Made by a program: the position numbers and the translations under genes
In this document: positions 1 to 11,068 of the stretch, one piece after another
Layout: each line of letters starts with the position of its first letter
How positions within the stretch are numbered: the stretch's first letter is position 1
Notes under the pieces: model-generated
Seen by the model: the letters and a program-made list of their open reading frames with translations, nothing else
Told to the model about the DNA's origin: nothing
Databases searched by the model: none
Assembly: GCA_035771175.1 (NCBI GenBank)
Contig: CM069598.1
Span: 19,754,438-19,818,437 of the forward strand
Direction: 5' to 3'
Length of the DNA: 64,000 nt
Origin: Paratinospora sagittata
Lineage: Eukaryota > Streptophyta > Magnoliopsida > Ranunculales > Menispermaceae

Positions 1-9
1 GCAAATCAT

Positions 10-172
10 AGAATTCTTATGACTCGTATGGATTTTCAATGAAATATATATGTATGTTTACAAAGACAAGAACCAAATCATTTGAAATACATGCAAAGTT
101 TTATACTTATTATATAAACATTCTAACCTTGTTTTTACACCATGGCCAAACATACGAGGCTCATAAGATTCT
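10..172. repeat. Small inverted-repeat element (possible MITE)
   Basis: Imperfect inverted arms of about 21 bp lie at 10-30 and 151-172; both read AGAAT(T)CTTATGA then CTCGTATG outward to inward. The 120 bp between them are AT-rich and non-coding. No clear target duplication was found, and the left edge is close to the window border. The rest of 1-322 shows no LTR end and no tRNA primer-binding site, so the upstream end of the neighbouring Ty3 element is missing or outside. Confidence 0.35.
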
Positions 173-322
173 TTGATTCCTCAACAAAAACCTTACACTA
201 TACTTAGAAAAATAGGTGGTTTTTATTGCAATACTCTCGAAATTGTTGCTAAGAATACCATAACATTATACTTGGCTACAGTTCCTAAATCATGGTTTTA
301 TTTTCTCCTTGCCAATGAGAAA

Positions 323-1500
323 ATGCAAACCAGGAAGAAAGGAAGGCCACGTACTGTCCGTCCAGCAGAGGAGGCACCTCCTGAGATTCAGAACCAGGAA
401 TCGCAGCCTTCAACGACAGCACAGGCCACACCCGACACTGCAAGTGTCTGGGCAGGCAGTGCCACCCCAACCCACACCCTTTGCCATGCCTTCAAGTATG
501 GAAGTCTTTTTCGCCGGATTTATCGAGGCGATGAAAGTAACTGTTCAGACAACCGTTCGTAAGACCGCGGCCAATCAGGTTGTCACTGTTCAGGCACCTG
601 TGAGATATGGGTCGGAGACTCAAACTAACCAAATTACGAAATACAAGAGGCTACAACTTCTTACTTTTTATGGCACCATTGATGTTGAAGAGGTGCAGAA
701 ATGGCTGGATGAGTCAAAGATGGCTCTCGATGCAATGGGAGTCGATGAGGCTCGAAAGATTTCACTTGCGACTTACCAACTTATTGGTGGAGCAAATACA
801 TGGTGGATAACAGTAAAGGAGGACCCAAGGGTCAACACTACAGACATGACTTGGCAACAGTTCGAGTCACTATTTATTGATGAGTACTTCCCCGACACTG
901 TGAAGAGGCAGAAGCGCCAGGAGTTCTCCAAACTATACCAAGGCTGCATGACAGTCAGGGAGTACGCTGGCAAGTTTAAAGAATTATTAGTCTACTCTCT
1001 CTCACCATCTCAACGGAGCAAGATAAGACCGAGAAATTCTACAATGGCCTTCGTCCTGACATTTGACAAGCCTTGTCGAACTCAGATCTCAAGATTTACT
1101 AGGAGGTCGTTGACAAGGCCATGAGCTTTGAGGAGGAGAAGATTGTGTAGGAGCAGAGACTGAATAGGGGAAAACGGCCTGCAACATTTTTCCAACATGG
1201 CTCGCAGCAGGGAAACAAGTAAAAGCCCTACTATAATCAAAACTCAACCCTCCCAACCCCTGTTCAGAAGAATGAGGCCACGACACCTGGGGCTGCACCA
1301 TCTAACCCTGGCCATCAGGGTTTTTCGCAATCATGGCCTAAGAGGCCGTAATGGCAGGGGTGGCCATCGAAACGACAATGGCAGAGGTGGTGGTCAGGAC
1401 CACAATCAGCATGTCCAACAGAACCATCAGCAGTAGAGGCTGACGTGTTACAACTGCGGCCAGCATGGCCATGTAAGAAATGCTTGTCGGCACCTTCAGC
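323..1500 (+). pseudogene. Ty3/gypsy gag pseudogene
   Basis: Reading begins at an ATG at 323 with a basic N-terminus (MQTRKKGRPR). A frameshift near 450-480 moves it into the frame open to 1124, which carries a typical plant retrotransposon gag domain (about 610-1000, with the W-W and FIDEYFP-type signature). A second shift near 1010 and several stops follow, including TAG at 1434-1436. A CCHC zinc knuckle (C-X2-C-X4-H-X4-C) at 1446-1487 sits just after that stop. Gag would form the particle and bind RNA; here it is broken. Confidence 0.83.
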
Positions 1501-1619
1501 AACCTGTTCCCGTTGTTCTAGTTCAACAAGCACCACCTGCTGCTAATGCCCAACCCAGGCAGAACCAGCAGAACCAGGGGCAACGAAACCAGGGCAGAGC
1601 ATTTGCTATCGCTCAACAA

Positions 1620-2057
1620 CCCCTCCCAGACAACAATGTAGTCGAAGGTACTTTTCCTCTGTTCAATACAATGGTGCATGTCTTGTTCGATTCGGGTGCT
1701 ACGCATTCTTTTATATCGTCTGCATTGGTAAGATATTAAGGGTTGCATCCTGAACCCACAGAAATCACAATCCATGTCACATCACCTTTAGGATCTAGTA
1801 CTGACGTGAAATTGCAGTGTTCTCGATGTGAGCTTCGAATGTCAGAACAAATAATATATGCAGATCTTTTTGTGATGGACATTGAAGACTTCGACATCAT
1901 ACTCGGCATAGACTGGCTCGCACCACTGAATGCAAAGATCGATTGTATGAAGAAGCAAGTTCAGTTAACCTTGCCCACGGGGGAGTTTGTCAAGATTCAG
2001 GGAACAAGGAAATGGATACACAACTCGACTGTTGCACTTCTCAAGGCACAACTTTGA
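1620..2057 (+). pseudogene. Ty3/gypsy aspartic protease pseudogene
   Basis: The retroviral-type protease motif DSGATHSF lies at 1689-1712, followed by an in-frame TAA at 1737-1739; the same frame then stays open to 2057 with the usual IDWL stretch near 1910. In intact elements this domain cleaves the Gag-Pol precursor. One stop codon separates the catalytic aspartate from the rest of the domain. Confidence 0.8.
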
Positions 2058-2139
2058 GCTCTATCCCTTGGTGATGAAAATGAATCACCAGTACTGTACC
2101 CTCTCAAAGTACACGATGTCCCGGTAATATCTGAATTCC

Positions 2140-2990
2140 CAATAGTTTTTCTAAATGACCTTCATGGTCTACCTCTGGTTAGGGAATTCAATTTTCAAAT
2201 CAATCTCATACCTGGGACCGGGCCTATCTTAATTCCACCATACAGAATGTCAAATGTCGAGCTGGTCAAATTGGATAAACAACTGAAGAAATTATAGAGT
2301 AATGGCTTCATCAGAAAAAGTTCATTAACCTGGGGCGTTCCAGTTCTGTTTGTTCGCAAAAAGGATGGTTCGTTACGACTTTGCATCGACTATCGCATGC
2401 TGAATAATGTCACCATTAAGAACAGATACCCGTTTCCCAGGATCGATGACTTGTTCGACCAACTTAGATATGCCAAATACTTTTCTAAGATTAATTTACG
2501 ATCTAGTTATCACCAACTCCGGATCCGAGAGTCGGACATTACCAAAACAGCATTCAGAACTCGGTACGGTCACTACGAGTTCTTGGTGATGGCGTTCGGT
2601 CTAACAAATGCACATGCTGCATTCATAGATTTGATGAACCGCATCTTTAGGTTATACTTAGACCGATTTGTGGTGGTTTTTGGGGACGATATCTTGATAT
2701 ATTCCTCAATCGACGAAGGCCATAAGATACATCTGAAGATAGTCCTCCAGACCTTGAGAAGCCACCAGTTGTATGCAAAGTTGAGTAAGTGCGAATTTTG
2801 GGCGAAGCGAGTTCAATTCCTAGGTCATGTGGTTTCAGGCAATGGCATTGAGGTGGATCCTTCTAAGGTTGAAGCGGTTTTAAACTGGAAGCAGCCTACC
2901 ACTGTTACTCAGATTATGAGTTTTCTTGGTTTGGCTGGCTATTACAGACGTTTCATCAAGGACTTCTCACTCGGAACGACGTGCGATTCA
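2140..2990 (+). pseudogene. Ty3/gypsy reverse transcriptase pseudogene
   Basis: The LRLCIDYR and AFGLTNA motifs and the connection [12 protein letters not shown] identify a Ty3-type RT. A stop (TAG) near 2295-2297 lies upstream of the fingers. The catalytic box at 2679-2690 reads FGDD where Ty3 elements normally have FIDD or YxDD; both aspartates are kept. The frame is lost just after the YYRRF connection, where a deletion joins it to RNase H. Confidence 0.88.
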
Positions 2991-3574
2991 TCTGGAATCC
3001 TGCCTGTGAAACATCATTTCAGGAATTGAAAAAGTGCCTCACGACGACACCAGTACTAATCACTCTAAGAAATGTATTTGGATTTTCACTATACACCAAC
3101 GCCTCTCTCCAAAGCTTAGGTGTCGTACTAATCCAAGAAGGCCAAGTTGTTGCATATGCCTCGAGATAACTGAAGATTCATGAGGGTAATTACCCAACAC
3201 ATGACTTGGAACTTGCAGCTGCCGTATTTGCACTGAAGTTATGGCGTCATTACCTATATGGTGAACAGTTTGAGGTCTTCTCGGATCACAAGAGTCTTAA
3301 GTACATCTACACCCAAAGAGGCCTAAACCTCCGCCAAACACGATGGTTGGAGTTCTTGAAAGATTATGACTTTCAACTCCAATACCATCCCTATAAGGCC
3401 AATGTTGTGGCTAATGCCCTGAGTAGAAAATCTTATGTTGTTTGTACTCTTAACTTCGAAATGGGGAAGTTGGCTACAGAGATCGAGAATTTTAACCTAC
3501 AACTGATTCAGGAGGGAGCAAGATCACGACTCTCTCAATTATCAGCCAACTCTGACCTAGTTCGAAAGATTTAA
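2981..3574 (+). pseudogene. Ty3/gypsy RNase H pseudogene
   Basis: The peptide [16 protein letters not shown], a Ty3 RNase H leader, precedes the RNase H fold. The first catalytic position, normally YTDAS, reads YTNAS (codon 3098-3100), a D-to-N change. A stop at 3167-3169 separates it from the downstream half at 3206-3574, which keeps the DHKSLKYI and [11 protein letters not shown] motifs. The domain would remove the RNA strand during reverse transcription. Confidence 0.85.
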
Positions 3575-3587
3575 GCAGCTCAAGCCA

Positions 3588-4403
3588 ACGACCCTATGTT
3601 AATGGAAAAACGAGAACTTCTACTCAGCGGACAGGACCTTCCTCACTGGTCGGTCTCTGAAGACGGGGCCATTTTCTATAAAAAGAACGTTTTTGTCTAC
3701 CGAACGATCTTGAGGTTCTGAAAGAAGTGCTCACTGAGATGCACTGCTCGAGGCTCGCTATGTATCTTGGGGGTGACGAGATGTACAAGGATGTCAAGCG
3801 ACAATTCTAGATTTCTGGAATGAAAAAGGCGATTGCACACTTCGTTACTCGATGTCTCATTTGCCAGCAAGTTAAGGCAGAACGAAGACTTTCCTCTGGA
3901 CTTCTCCAGCCGTTACCTATTGGAGAATGGAAGTGGAGAACATCGCAATGGATTTTGTTACAGCCTTGCCTCAAAATAATAAAGGGCAAGATGTTATCTG
4001 GGTTATCATTGACAGACTTACAAAGTCTACACACTTTTTGCCAATAAAGTTCACGGATAACCCCGCCAAGCTTGCCGAACTATATGAAAGAGAGATTGTA
4101 CGCCTCCATGGCATACCACTCAAGATCGTCTCTGATCGAGACCCTCGATTCACATCAAAGCTTTGGCAAAGGTTCCAGAGTAGAATGGGCTCTAAGATCA
4201 CCATAAGCACAGCCTTTCACCCTCAGACTGATGGGCAGTCAGAGCGTCTTATCCAAATCTTGGAAGACAAGTTACGGTGTTGCATTTTGGACTTTCATGA
4301 TGGATTGAAAAGGTACTTACATTTAGCTGAGTTTGCATTCAACAACAGCTACCAAACTAGTATCGACATGGCACCGTACGAGGCTCTCTATGGTCGCCCT
4401 TGA
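3588..4403 (+). pseudogene. Ty3/gypsy integrase pseudogene
   Basis: The zinc-binding half (3600-3925, with RCLICQQVKAE) is in a different frame from the core and contains stops. The catalytic core at 3927-4403 is open and keeps an intact D,D35E triad: Asp at 3951-3953, Asp at 4134-4136 (SDRD) and Glu at 4242-4244 (QSERL), 35 residues apart. The core ends in a stop after YEALYGRP. Confidence 0.88.
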
Positions 4404-4445
4404 AGATATCTGGTATGCTAGTTAGATATGGCAGATTGACAGCAG

Positions 4446-4997
4446 TTGGGGCCTGAACTAGTTCAAGTGACTTCTCAGAAGATCACACTAGTAAATGAGC
4501 GACTTCGTGTTGCACAAAGTCGACAAAAGAGCTATGCTGACAAGCAGAGGAAGCCTCTAGAATTTTATAAGGGGGACTTGGTTTTTCTAAAAGTTCAGCC
4601 CACAAGAGGTGCCAAACACTTTGGGATCAAAGGAAAGCTCTCCCCACGGTATATCGGTCCATTTCAAATCATTGAATGTATTGGAAAACTTGCTTATCGT
4701 TTGTCCCTTCCATTGTCCATGTCTAAGATTCATGACGTTTTTCACGTATCCATGCTTCGAAGGTATCATCCTGATCCTTCGCATATCATCCCTCTGGTCA
4801 AAGTTCAGGTTGAGGAAGGGAATAGGTATCAGGAGAGAGCGATCCAAATTTTGGATAGAAAAACTCAAGAACTAAGGCGACGTAGCGTACCACTTGTGAA
4901 GGTGCTCTGCGATCACCACGGAGTAGAGGAAGCAACATGGAAACTAGAAGCAACAATTAAACATAAATACCCTGAATTGATTTCTAGTAATAACTGA
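4446..4997 (+). pseudogene. Integrase C-terminal / chromo-like region of Ty3 element
   Basis: This 183-codon stretch carries the KGDLVFLKVQPTRG box of the integrase C-terminus, the HDVFHVSMLRRY motif, and a tail (VLCDHHGVEEATWKLE) like the chromodomain-type ending of plant Ty3 polyproteins, which helps choose integration sites. It is separated from the IN core by a stop at about 4401 and a short disrupted linker. TGA closes the frame at 4995-4997. Confidence 0.85.
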
Positions 4998-5087
4998 TGA
5001 TGTGATACATTGTATTATTTCACTTATCAATAAAATGATGAAACTTTGGTTACAAATATCTTAATACATCGTTTCACTTGAATAACT

Positions 5088-5609
5088 ATGCAGATGTCTG
5101 AAAATAATATCGATGGATATAGTGATGCACACACGCAATGGCCTCCTTGGCAACCTCTGGTGACTCATCCAGGATCTGAGTCAAGTCACAACTACTTTGC
5201 ATCACCAACTCCATCGCCACACAGACAGCGATCCTTATCGCCAGAGCGTGCATGGCTTTTTCGTAACAATTTTGCCCAAAACAATCCCGTGACCTCATCT
5301 TGGCAGGATCTTCTACCAAAATTACCAGGCGGCCGAATTCGAGCAACAGCACGAAAAAGCATCCCACCGCTCAACCTCCCTTCCCTTAAACGATGCAACC
5401 AGCAAAGCCTCACACCACCATCTGTTAAGCAAAGGTTGGAATCTTCTGAGGACGAATCCGACTCCCTTTGCACTCCATGGTTTCATGATGTTGATGATTC
5501 CACCGGCCACAATGTCATTCAGAGACCTTACAGGCACTACCCTAAGCTAGCAAACGATGACGACGGTAGTGAATTTCAAGTAGATAGCCATCATGACTAC
5601 TTGGACTGA
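5088..5609 (+). CDS. Extra ORF between pol and 3' LTR, unknown function
   Basis: An intact 173-codon ORF starts ATGCAGATGTCTG and ends TGA just before the polypurine tract, where Ty3 elements normally have only a short spacer. The protein is rich in Ser and Pro, with a basic SPTPSPHRQRSLSPER region, a WQDLLPKLPGG segment and an acidic C-terminus (SSEDESDS, DDDGSEF). I recognise no domain, signal peptide or membrane segment. Extra ORFs here are known in some plant Ty3/gypsy lineages. The start is preceded by a splice-acceptor-like TATGCAG, so it might be expressed by splicing; that is inference. It is the only undamaged frame of the element. Confidence 0.5.
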   Translation: MQMSENNIDGYSDAHTQWPPWQPLVTHPGSESSHNYFASPTPSPHRQRSLSPERAWLFRNNFAQNNPVTSSWQDLLPKLPGGRIRATARKSIPPLNLPSLKRCNQQSLTPPSVKQRLESSEDESDSLCTPWFHDVDDSTGHNVIQRPYRHYPKLANDDDGSEFQVDSHHDYLD

Positions 5610-5630
5610 TTTCGAGGGCGAAATCATTTT

Positions 5631-5643
5631 AAGGGGGTTAGAG
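5631..5643 (+). other. Polypurine tract of Ty3 element
   Basis: AAGGGGGTTAGAG lies directly before TGTAATACC, and is preceded by the TTTCGAGGGCGAAAT block common upstream of plant Ty3 3' LTRs. It would prime plus-strand DNA synthesis. Confidence 0.7.
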
Positions 5644-6632
5644 TGTAATACCATAGGTTTGCACAACAAAATAAAAATAAATAAATAAATAAAAATTATC
5701 ACGGGTACCTGTGCGAACGTTCGGGCATGCTTTTTTTCCTATTTAAAGAACCCTTCCTCCTCCTCATTTCTCACACCAAAATCACTCCTCCTTGTGGTTT
5801 TCCTTCTCTCTTTCACTCATTTTGAGTTTTTGTCTTCTCTTTTGAGACTCTCTTTCCGAGACTCTCTGTGCGATGCAACGTGGTTCTGCCCGGGGGAAGG
5901 TGCCAGTTTTCAAAGGAGTTTTTATCTGAAGGTGGGGAACAAAACATAGGTTTGCGTGTCTTATAATTTTTATTAAAGTTTACATTCATTTATCATTTTG
6001 TCTACTATTCATTTACACTGCATTATTGCGTATAATGTTTATACTTGTCATACTTATGCATGTATATTTGGAGTTCATGTATTACACTGTTGTTATGTCG
6101 GATTAGTGGTCAATCTGGCTCAACCAGACTCAGTTTTGTCCTCAGTAACTTTAAATAGTGAACGGGAAGCAACGTGTTGCTCTAGACGATTGGTATTTAA
6201 GTAGACCTCGTGTCTCACCTCTCAACTGGAGACTGATCTGGTTGGTCTTATTTGAAAGCTATCAGCTTATACAAGTAATACTGAATGTCCTAACCTTGCA
6301 CGTGGTGATACCGACCCTGATTAGGATCACCAGACGTTGCCAAATCCTGTCTAAATGTTAAGTAAAGACCGGACCAGTTCATGTATTGGCATCATACATA
6401 GCACCACCTAGGGACGTATGTGGTTTATGATTCATTGAATCGTTAGAAGCAATGCTCTCTATTCACTATATTTCTCTGGAGAAAGACGTACAATGAGAAC
6501 CTGGCTACTCTTGGGGAGGGACATCTGTACATGAATCCAGAGCGTCGTTCATGAGGAAGGACGTACAATGAGAACCCAGCTACTCCTAGGGAAGGACATT
6601 TGTACGTGAACTCAGGCGATGTACAATCATCA
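5644..6632 (+). mobile_element. 3' LTR of the Ty3 element (probably incomplete)
   Basis: It starts TGTAATACC after the polypurine tract. A TATA-like TATTTAAAG lies at 5740-5748, followed by a C/T-rich leader, as expected for the LTR promoter and R region. Two direct repeats of about 57 bp (6485-6541 and 6560-6616, period 75) lie near its end. The sequence passes straight into another LTR at 6633. I cannot tell whether the 3' end is natural or cut. Confidence 0.65.
5740..5748 (+). promoter_or_regulatory. TATA-like box in LTR
   Basis: TATTTAAAG sits about 95 bp inside the 3' LTR and just upstream of a pyrimidine-rich stretch that fits a transcription start region. Function is inferred from position only. 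Confidence 0.4.
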
Positions 6633-9368
6633 TGTAACACCTCGTAGTTTTAATGAAATACATACGGTAAATTACACGTATATCGAGATGTATGATACGC
6701 GTATGTTATACGTAGAAGCCAAATATACGCGTGTATGATACACGCGTGTATGAAATACGTGCTATATTTAAGGAATATGAGCAAATAAATAAAATTATTA
6801 AATAAAGAATATAAGTTTTATTAGTTGAATGGGTTGGTTAATTACATATGTGAATTGAGTTGAATTAAATTGATTAATAGATGGGGGAGTTGCTTTATTA
6901 AGTGAGATGAGGTGTAGGATCATTTTTTTATATAAACTTATCATCTCATCTCTAATTTAATCTAAGCTCTCATCTCACTCATTTCTAGTATGTATCTCAC
7001 CCTCCAACGTGTAAAAGAGGAAGAAAAAATAAATAAAAGAAAGAGAGAAGAAAGAAGTTGTAGGAGAGAAAGAGAAAAAGAGGAACGAGAGAACGAAAGA
7101 AGGAAAGGAAATAACGGAGGGAGACCGTTGGATTCGCATCAAATCGGGACTTACGGTAAGTGATTTTCACTCTATTTCTTCGTGAAATTAATATCTAAGC
7201 TAGATATAACGATTCTAGCAGAGTAATTTTAGCTATGGGAGTTCAAAATTGAGGTTTTTACCCAACTTGGATGAAAATTTGTTCGAAAGGTGAAAAAACA
7301 CTCCCTAGACTGTAGGAACCCCGAATATGTGGTTCGATTTCATTTATGTGTTCATTTGGAATTTTTATAGCCGTTGGAAGTTTGTTGGAATTTAAAGTTT
7401 AGATTGGAGATCGTTTGAATTATTTAAAACCCGATGAAACTCCAGTTTAAGGCTATAGAATGGTAGAATGCACTGTTGCGAATCCATCGATGCTAATTTC
7501 ATGATTTTTGGAGACCGTTTGACAATTTTAGTAAAAATTTACATGTTTTCAATGAATAGGGACGATGTGAACAGTGACGTGAATAGTACTATGATCATAT
7601 CCAGTGAATAAAATGGAATTAGAATCCAATGAAACTCCAGTTTGAGATCATAGAATCATGGAGAATTGAATTCCGGACGTTTCGATGTTAAGATCATGAT
7701 TTTTGGATATGATTTGATATTTTTAGTAACTAAATTTATGATTTTGGTGAATAAAAATTCACTGTCGTGACCTTCGCAAACGTGTAAAACCTCAATAAAA
7801 TACCTGTTGAAGATAGAATGAGTGATTTTACACGTGTCGATGTGGACAGAATAATTTTAGGAATGTTCTAGATTTTTAATAAAATTGATATATGTTCCAG
7901 TAGAAAAATAAACTGAGAATTAGTGAAAATATGAAATGGGAAATCTATTTTCACTGTTCTTTCTTGTGGAAATATCTAGATTGACCACAGAAACGAGATA
8001 GTAGTTTCTTCAACTGCTTATGAGTCCTAAATGGAGTTGGAATCTAAATTCACAGATATAATATTTTTCAGGTGGATCTTTATTATTAGTGATTTGAAGT
8101 GAGTTGAGAAATTGAATATGTACATAGATATGAATAAATAAAATTGAATTATCTGTTGTAACAGGTTGAGTTAGTTGGATTTATGGATTTAAATTGGAGC
8201 TGGACTCGAAAGCGACGGTGATGGTATTTAAGTTGAAAAGTCATGTACTGTGAGTATATTTTCTTGATTTTGGTTCTTGTATGGCATTTTAAATATATGA
8301 AATGTTTGAATGTAAATATGTTATGCATATATTGTTGCATTCATAAATGATTTCTTTTGAGCATTAGAGCATGTGAGACTTGCAAAGGCAAGTTGGTGTC
8401 ATTTCGTTAGGAATTAGACCCGGATGAGTGTTATGCGTAACCTCATTATCAGTAGGCCTGTCCTAACAAGGATTGGACCCGGATGAGTGTTATACCGTGA
8501 GTTAGATTCTTATTGTGTTAATGTACGTGTATGCGAAGAAAATGGATTATATTTTCTTTATTTTCAAATGAATATATATCACATCCTACATATATATATT
8601 ATCACATAGATGGTTGTAAGGAAACATGAATTATGATTTGATATCTTGTGATGATGAAATGAGGTGATCATGTATATTTATCAGGTGAGAATTTGATGTG
8701 TGAATGAATGGAATGATTATATATATATCTATATTGGATTTGATTTGTGATATATCAGGAAAAAAATGTGAATTGTCCATTTTATGATGAGGTGCTGTCA
8801 AAATTTCTAAAAATTTTGGGAATTATTGTGAATGTTTGTTGAGGCTGACAGTGTATTGTATACTGTATATGGGTATGTACAGTGTATAATACATTGTGCC
8901 GGTCATGACGTCAGCCTACGTCAGTGGCGTCAGTGGCGTCAGGGGTGTCGTGACACGTCAAACCAATACAAGACGGTGTCATGCATACATACATGTTGGA
9001 TTGATTATGATGCTCTGATGTGTATTTAAGATATTTGATTATGAAGTTTGCTTTATTAATTGTTATCTTCACGGACTATTTTACCCACTGAGCATGTAGC
9101 TCACCCCATTGTTATCTAATTTTTCACAGGAGATTAGGGTGGACTGGGTGCAGGTTTTTGGGCTCACATTTTGTACCCTTTGTATTATTCATTGGGGATT
9201 TTTGGGAGAATGTTCCCTTAACTATTTCATGTACAAATATATTCTGAAATTAATGAAAACAGACTTGTACTTAATCGTGTTTCCGCGCACGAAGTTATTA
9301 TTAAAATGCATTCGTGCCCCGTCAGTGAGTTTCCCGCCGGTTGAGGCGCGTCCGAATGGGGTGTGACA
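6633..9368 (+). mobile_element. Large LTR, probably solo LTR (2.7 kb)
   Basis: The ends TGTAACACCTCG and GGGGTGTGACA form the expected TG...CA inverted termini. No coding frame is credible inside. Near the 3' end is the phrase ACCCACTGAGCATGTAGCTCACC, of a kind frequent in long plant LTRs. The flanking 5-mers (CATCA left, CTTGC right) do not match, so the insertion has been rearranged or its ends recombined. A truncated relative lies at 11857-12583. Confidence 0.65.
7433..7735 (+). repeat. Diverged direct repeat inside LTR
   Basis: Two units begin with ATGAAACTCCAGTTT (about 7434 and 7629), continue through a CATGATTTTTGGA block and end in TTTTAGTAA. The period is about 195 bp. This looks like an old tandem duplication within the LTR. 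Confidence 0.6.
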
Positions 9369-9370
9369 CT

Positions 9371-11008
9371 TGCTAGATTCCAGTAATACATCAGTTTATC
9401 AATAGGCAATTTGTTCAACAAGGGAACAAACTCCAAGAAAAAATGAACAATAACTTTAAATGATTTCTTGCAGGATTTCTCAGCCACTATAGTAACAAAA
9501 AAACATGCACAGCATTCAATCGAGAAATCGAAATAATATTACCTCGAAACAAACCAGAAATGAGATATGAGATAAAGCTCAATACGATGAACAACTTTTG
9601 TTAAATAATCAATACCAGAATCTCAGTTCATCAGCATGTAATTTCAGATCTTTAATGGAGGCTGCCTCTAGTTGCTGAGAAAATAATTTCAGAGAGATAA
9701 TAAAAGTTCTTGGTGTTTAAAATAAAAGGTAATGATTGTTTTTATAGCAAACCAAGTTTCATAACCCTAAACCTATTTTGAATGGCTAGGATTAGAAGTT
9801 TTAATCTTGCATTAGTGAAATCAAAGGCTTATAATGGTTGCTTAAGTTTAAAACTCGAAAAAAGAGCAAATATGGAAAATTCAAGCTGGAGTGCATTTCA
9901 AAAACCCGGAGTGCGTTTTAGGACACCCGAGAGAAATCAGCACATTTTCATATACTGGCTGAAATGCGTTTCACTGAACTTGAAACGCATGTCACGAGAC
10001 CTAAGACAAAAATAACTGATTTTTATCAACTCAGCTGGAACACGTTTTATTGAACCTGAAACGTGTTTCAATGAGCCCGAGGCAAAAACACAATAAACAA
10101 GTGTAAAATGGCTGGAACACGTTTCACTGAACCTGAAACACGTTTCACCAGACCCGAGAGATAGGCACACTCTTTCCCTTATACCTGAAACACGTTTCTC
10201 CTTGCTGGAGTGCGTTTCAGCTTATTTGAGGCTAGTGAGGCATGTTTTTACCATCGGAGTGCGTTCCACAAAGTGCGAAAGCATTCCACGGGTTCTTGGG
10301 AAACATATACATGTCAGTCAAGAATACCATTCTTAAACATGTTTAAGTTTTGTGATCGATAAAACAATGAAAACTACTCGGAACACAATCAACTAGATTC
10401 AAAGTTAAAATATCATGGAGTGAGTTTTTGAAGATAATCAAACATAGGATATTCACTTTCAAAATCATGCGATATGATAACTGTAATGAGGAAGCAATTA
10501 TGATCATGATCGAATGAATGAATAATCGAATAGTTATAAATCCAAGTAGTTGAAAAACCAAATATGATAGGTCTCGAGTAAAATCGGTCAAACATAAGTG
10601 GGTGATCAATCAAGAGAGAAACTTACAACCTAAGAAGATCTAAAGCAACATTCAACATAAAAAGAATATTACAATCCATTTGTTTTGATCTCTGGTTGAC
10701 TTCAGTTTGACTTTAACTTGTCATTGACTTTAGCTGACTTGCATTGCTTGCACATTAGAGTTCCTCGGTAGTTGTACTTCAGGTTTTGCTTTCGGAACTA
10801 CTATGAGATGGATGTGTTGTTTCTGTTCCTGACTTTAAGACTTATAACATGTTAATCTGAAACATGCTCAACACATAAGTTAGATAACATGAAATAATGT
10901 TTGGAATCATCAAAAGTGCAACAGGTGAGGGCCATTAAGCCAACACATCCATCAAATAGAATACAAAATACAAAGTACAATATACCAAAGTATGTCCACA
11001 CATACACA
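9371..11008 (-). mobile_element. Copia-type LTR, minus strand
   Basis: On the minus strand the purine tract TTAGGGGGAGT (11009-11019) is followed directly by TGTGTATG, and the sequence ends GGAATCTAGCA at 9371, giving TG...CA ends. The AGGGGGAGT-type tract before an LTR is typical of Sirevirus/Tork-like copia elements. An alternative LTR start is TGTTGGC at 10944. It abuts the preceding LTR with only 2 bp between. It contains the tandem array at 9885-10230 and no credible gene. Confidence 0.5.
9885..10230. repeat. Tandem array, about 75-bp unit, 4-5 diverged copies
   Basis: GCTGG/GCTGA starts at 9885, 9957, 10034 and 10111 mark units with the pattern (A)ACACGTTTC, ACTGAACCTGAAAC, GTTTC, CCCGAG. 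Spacing is 73-77 bp, and a partial unit follows at about 10183. Each unit holds two near-palindromic GAAAC..GTTTC words. It lies within the minus-strand copia LTR. Confidence 0.7.
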
Positions 11009-11019
11009 ACTCCCCCTAA
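11009..11019 (-). other. Polypurine tract of minus-strand copia element
   Basis: The reverse complement reads TTAGGGGGAGT, immediately before the proposed LTR start. Confidence 0.5.
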
Positions 11020-11068
11020 CTCTATGGACCCGTGTAGATAATATTTGAAACATCAAAATAGGGGAACC

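Larger units (their letters stand above)
323..6632 (+). mobile_element. Decayed Ty3/gypsy LTR retrotransposon (5' end missing)
   Basis: Gag, protease, RT, RNase H and integrase follow in the Ty3/gypsy order, then an extra ORF, a polypurine tract at 5631-5643 and a 3' LTR beginning TGTAATACC at 5644. The IN-last order and the D,D35E core identify the superfamily; the chromo-like tail suggests a chromovirus-type lineage. Frameshifts and stop codons in every enzymatic domain show that this copy cannot encode a functional polyprotein. No matching 5' LTR or primer-binding site is visible before gag. Confidence 0.87.

Noticed and set aside
9885..10230. Regularly spaced repeats that could suggest a CRISPR array
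   Set aside because: Units are diverged tandem copies without unique spacers, inside a plant LTR.
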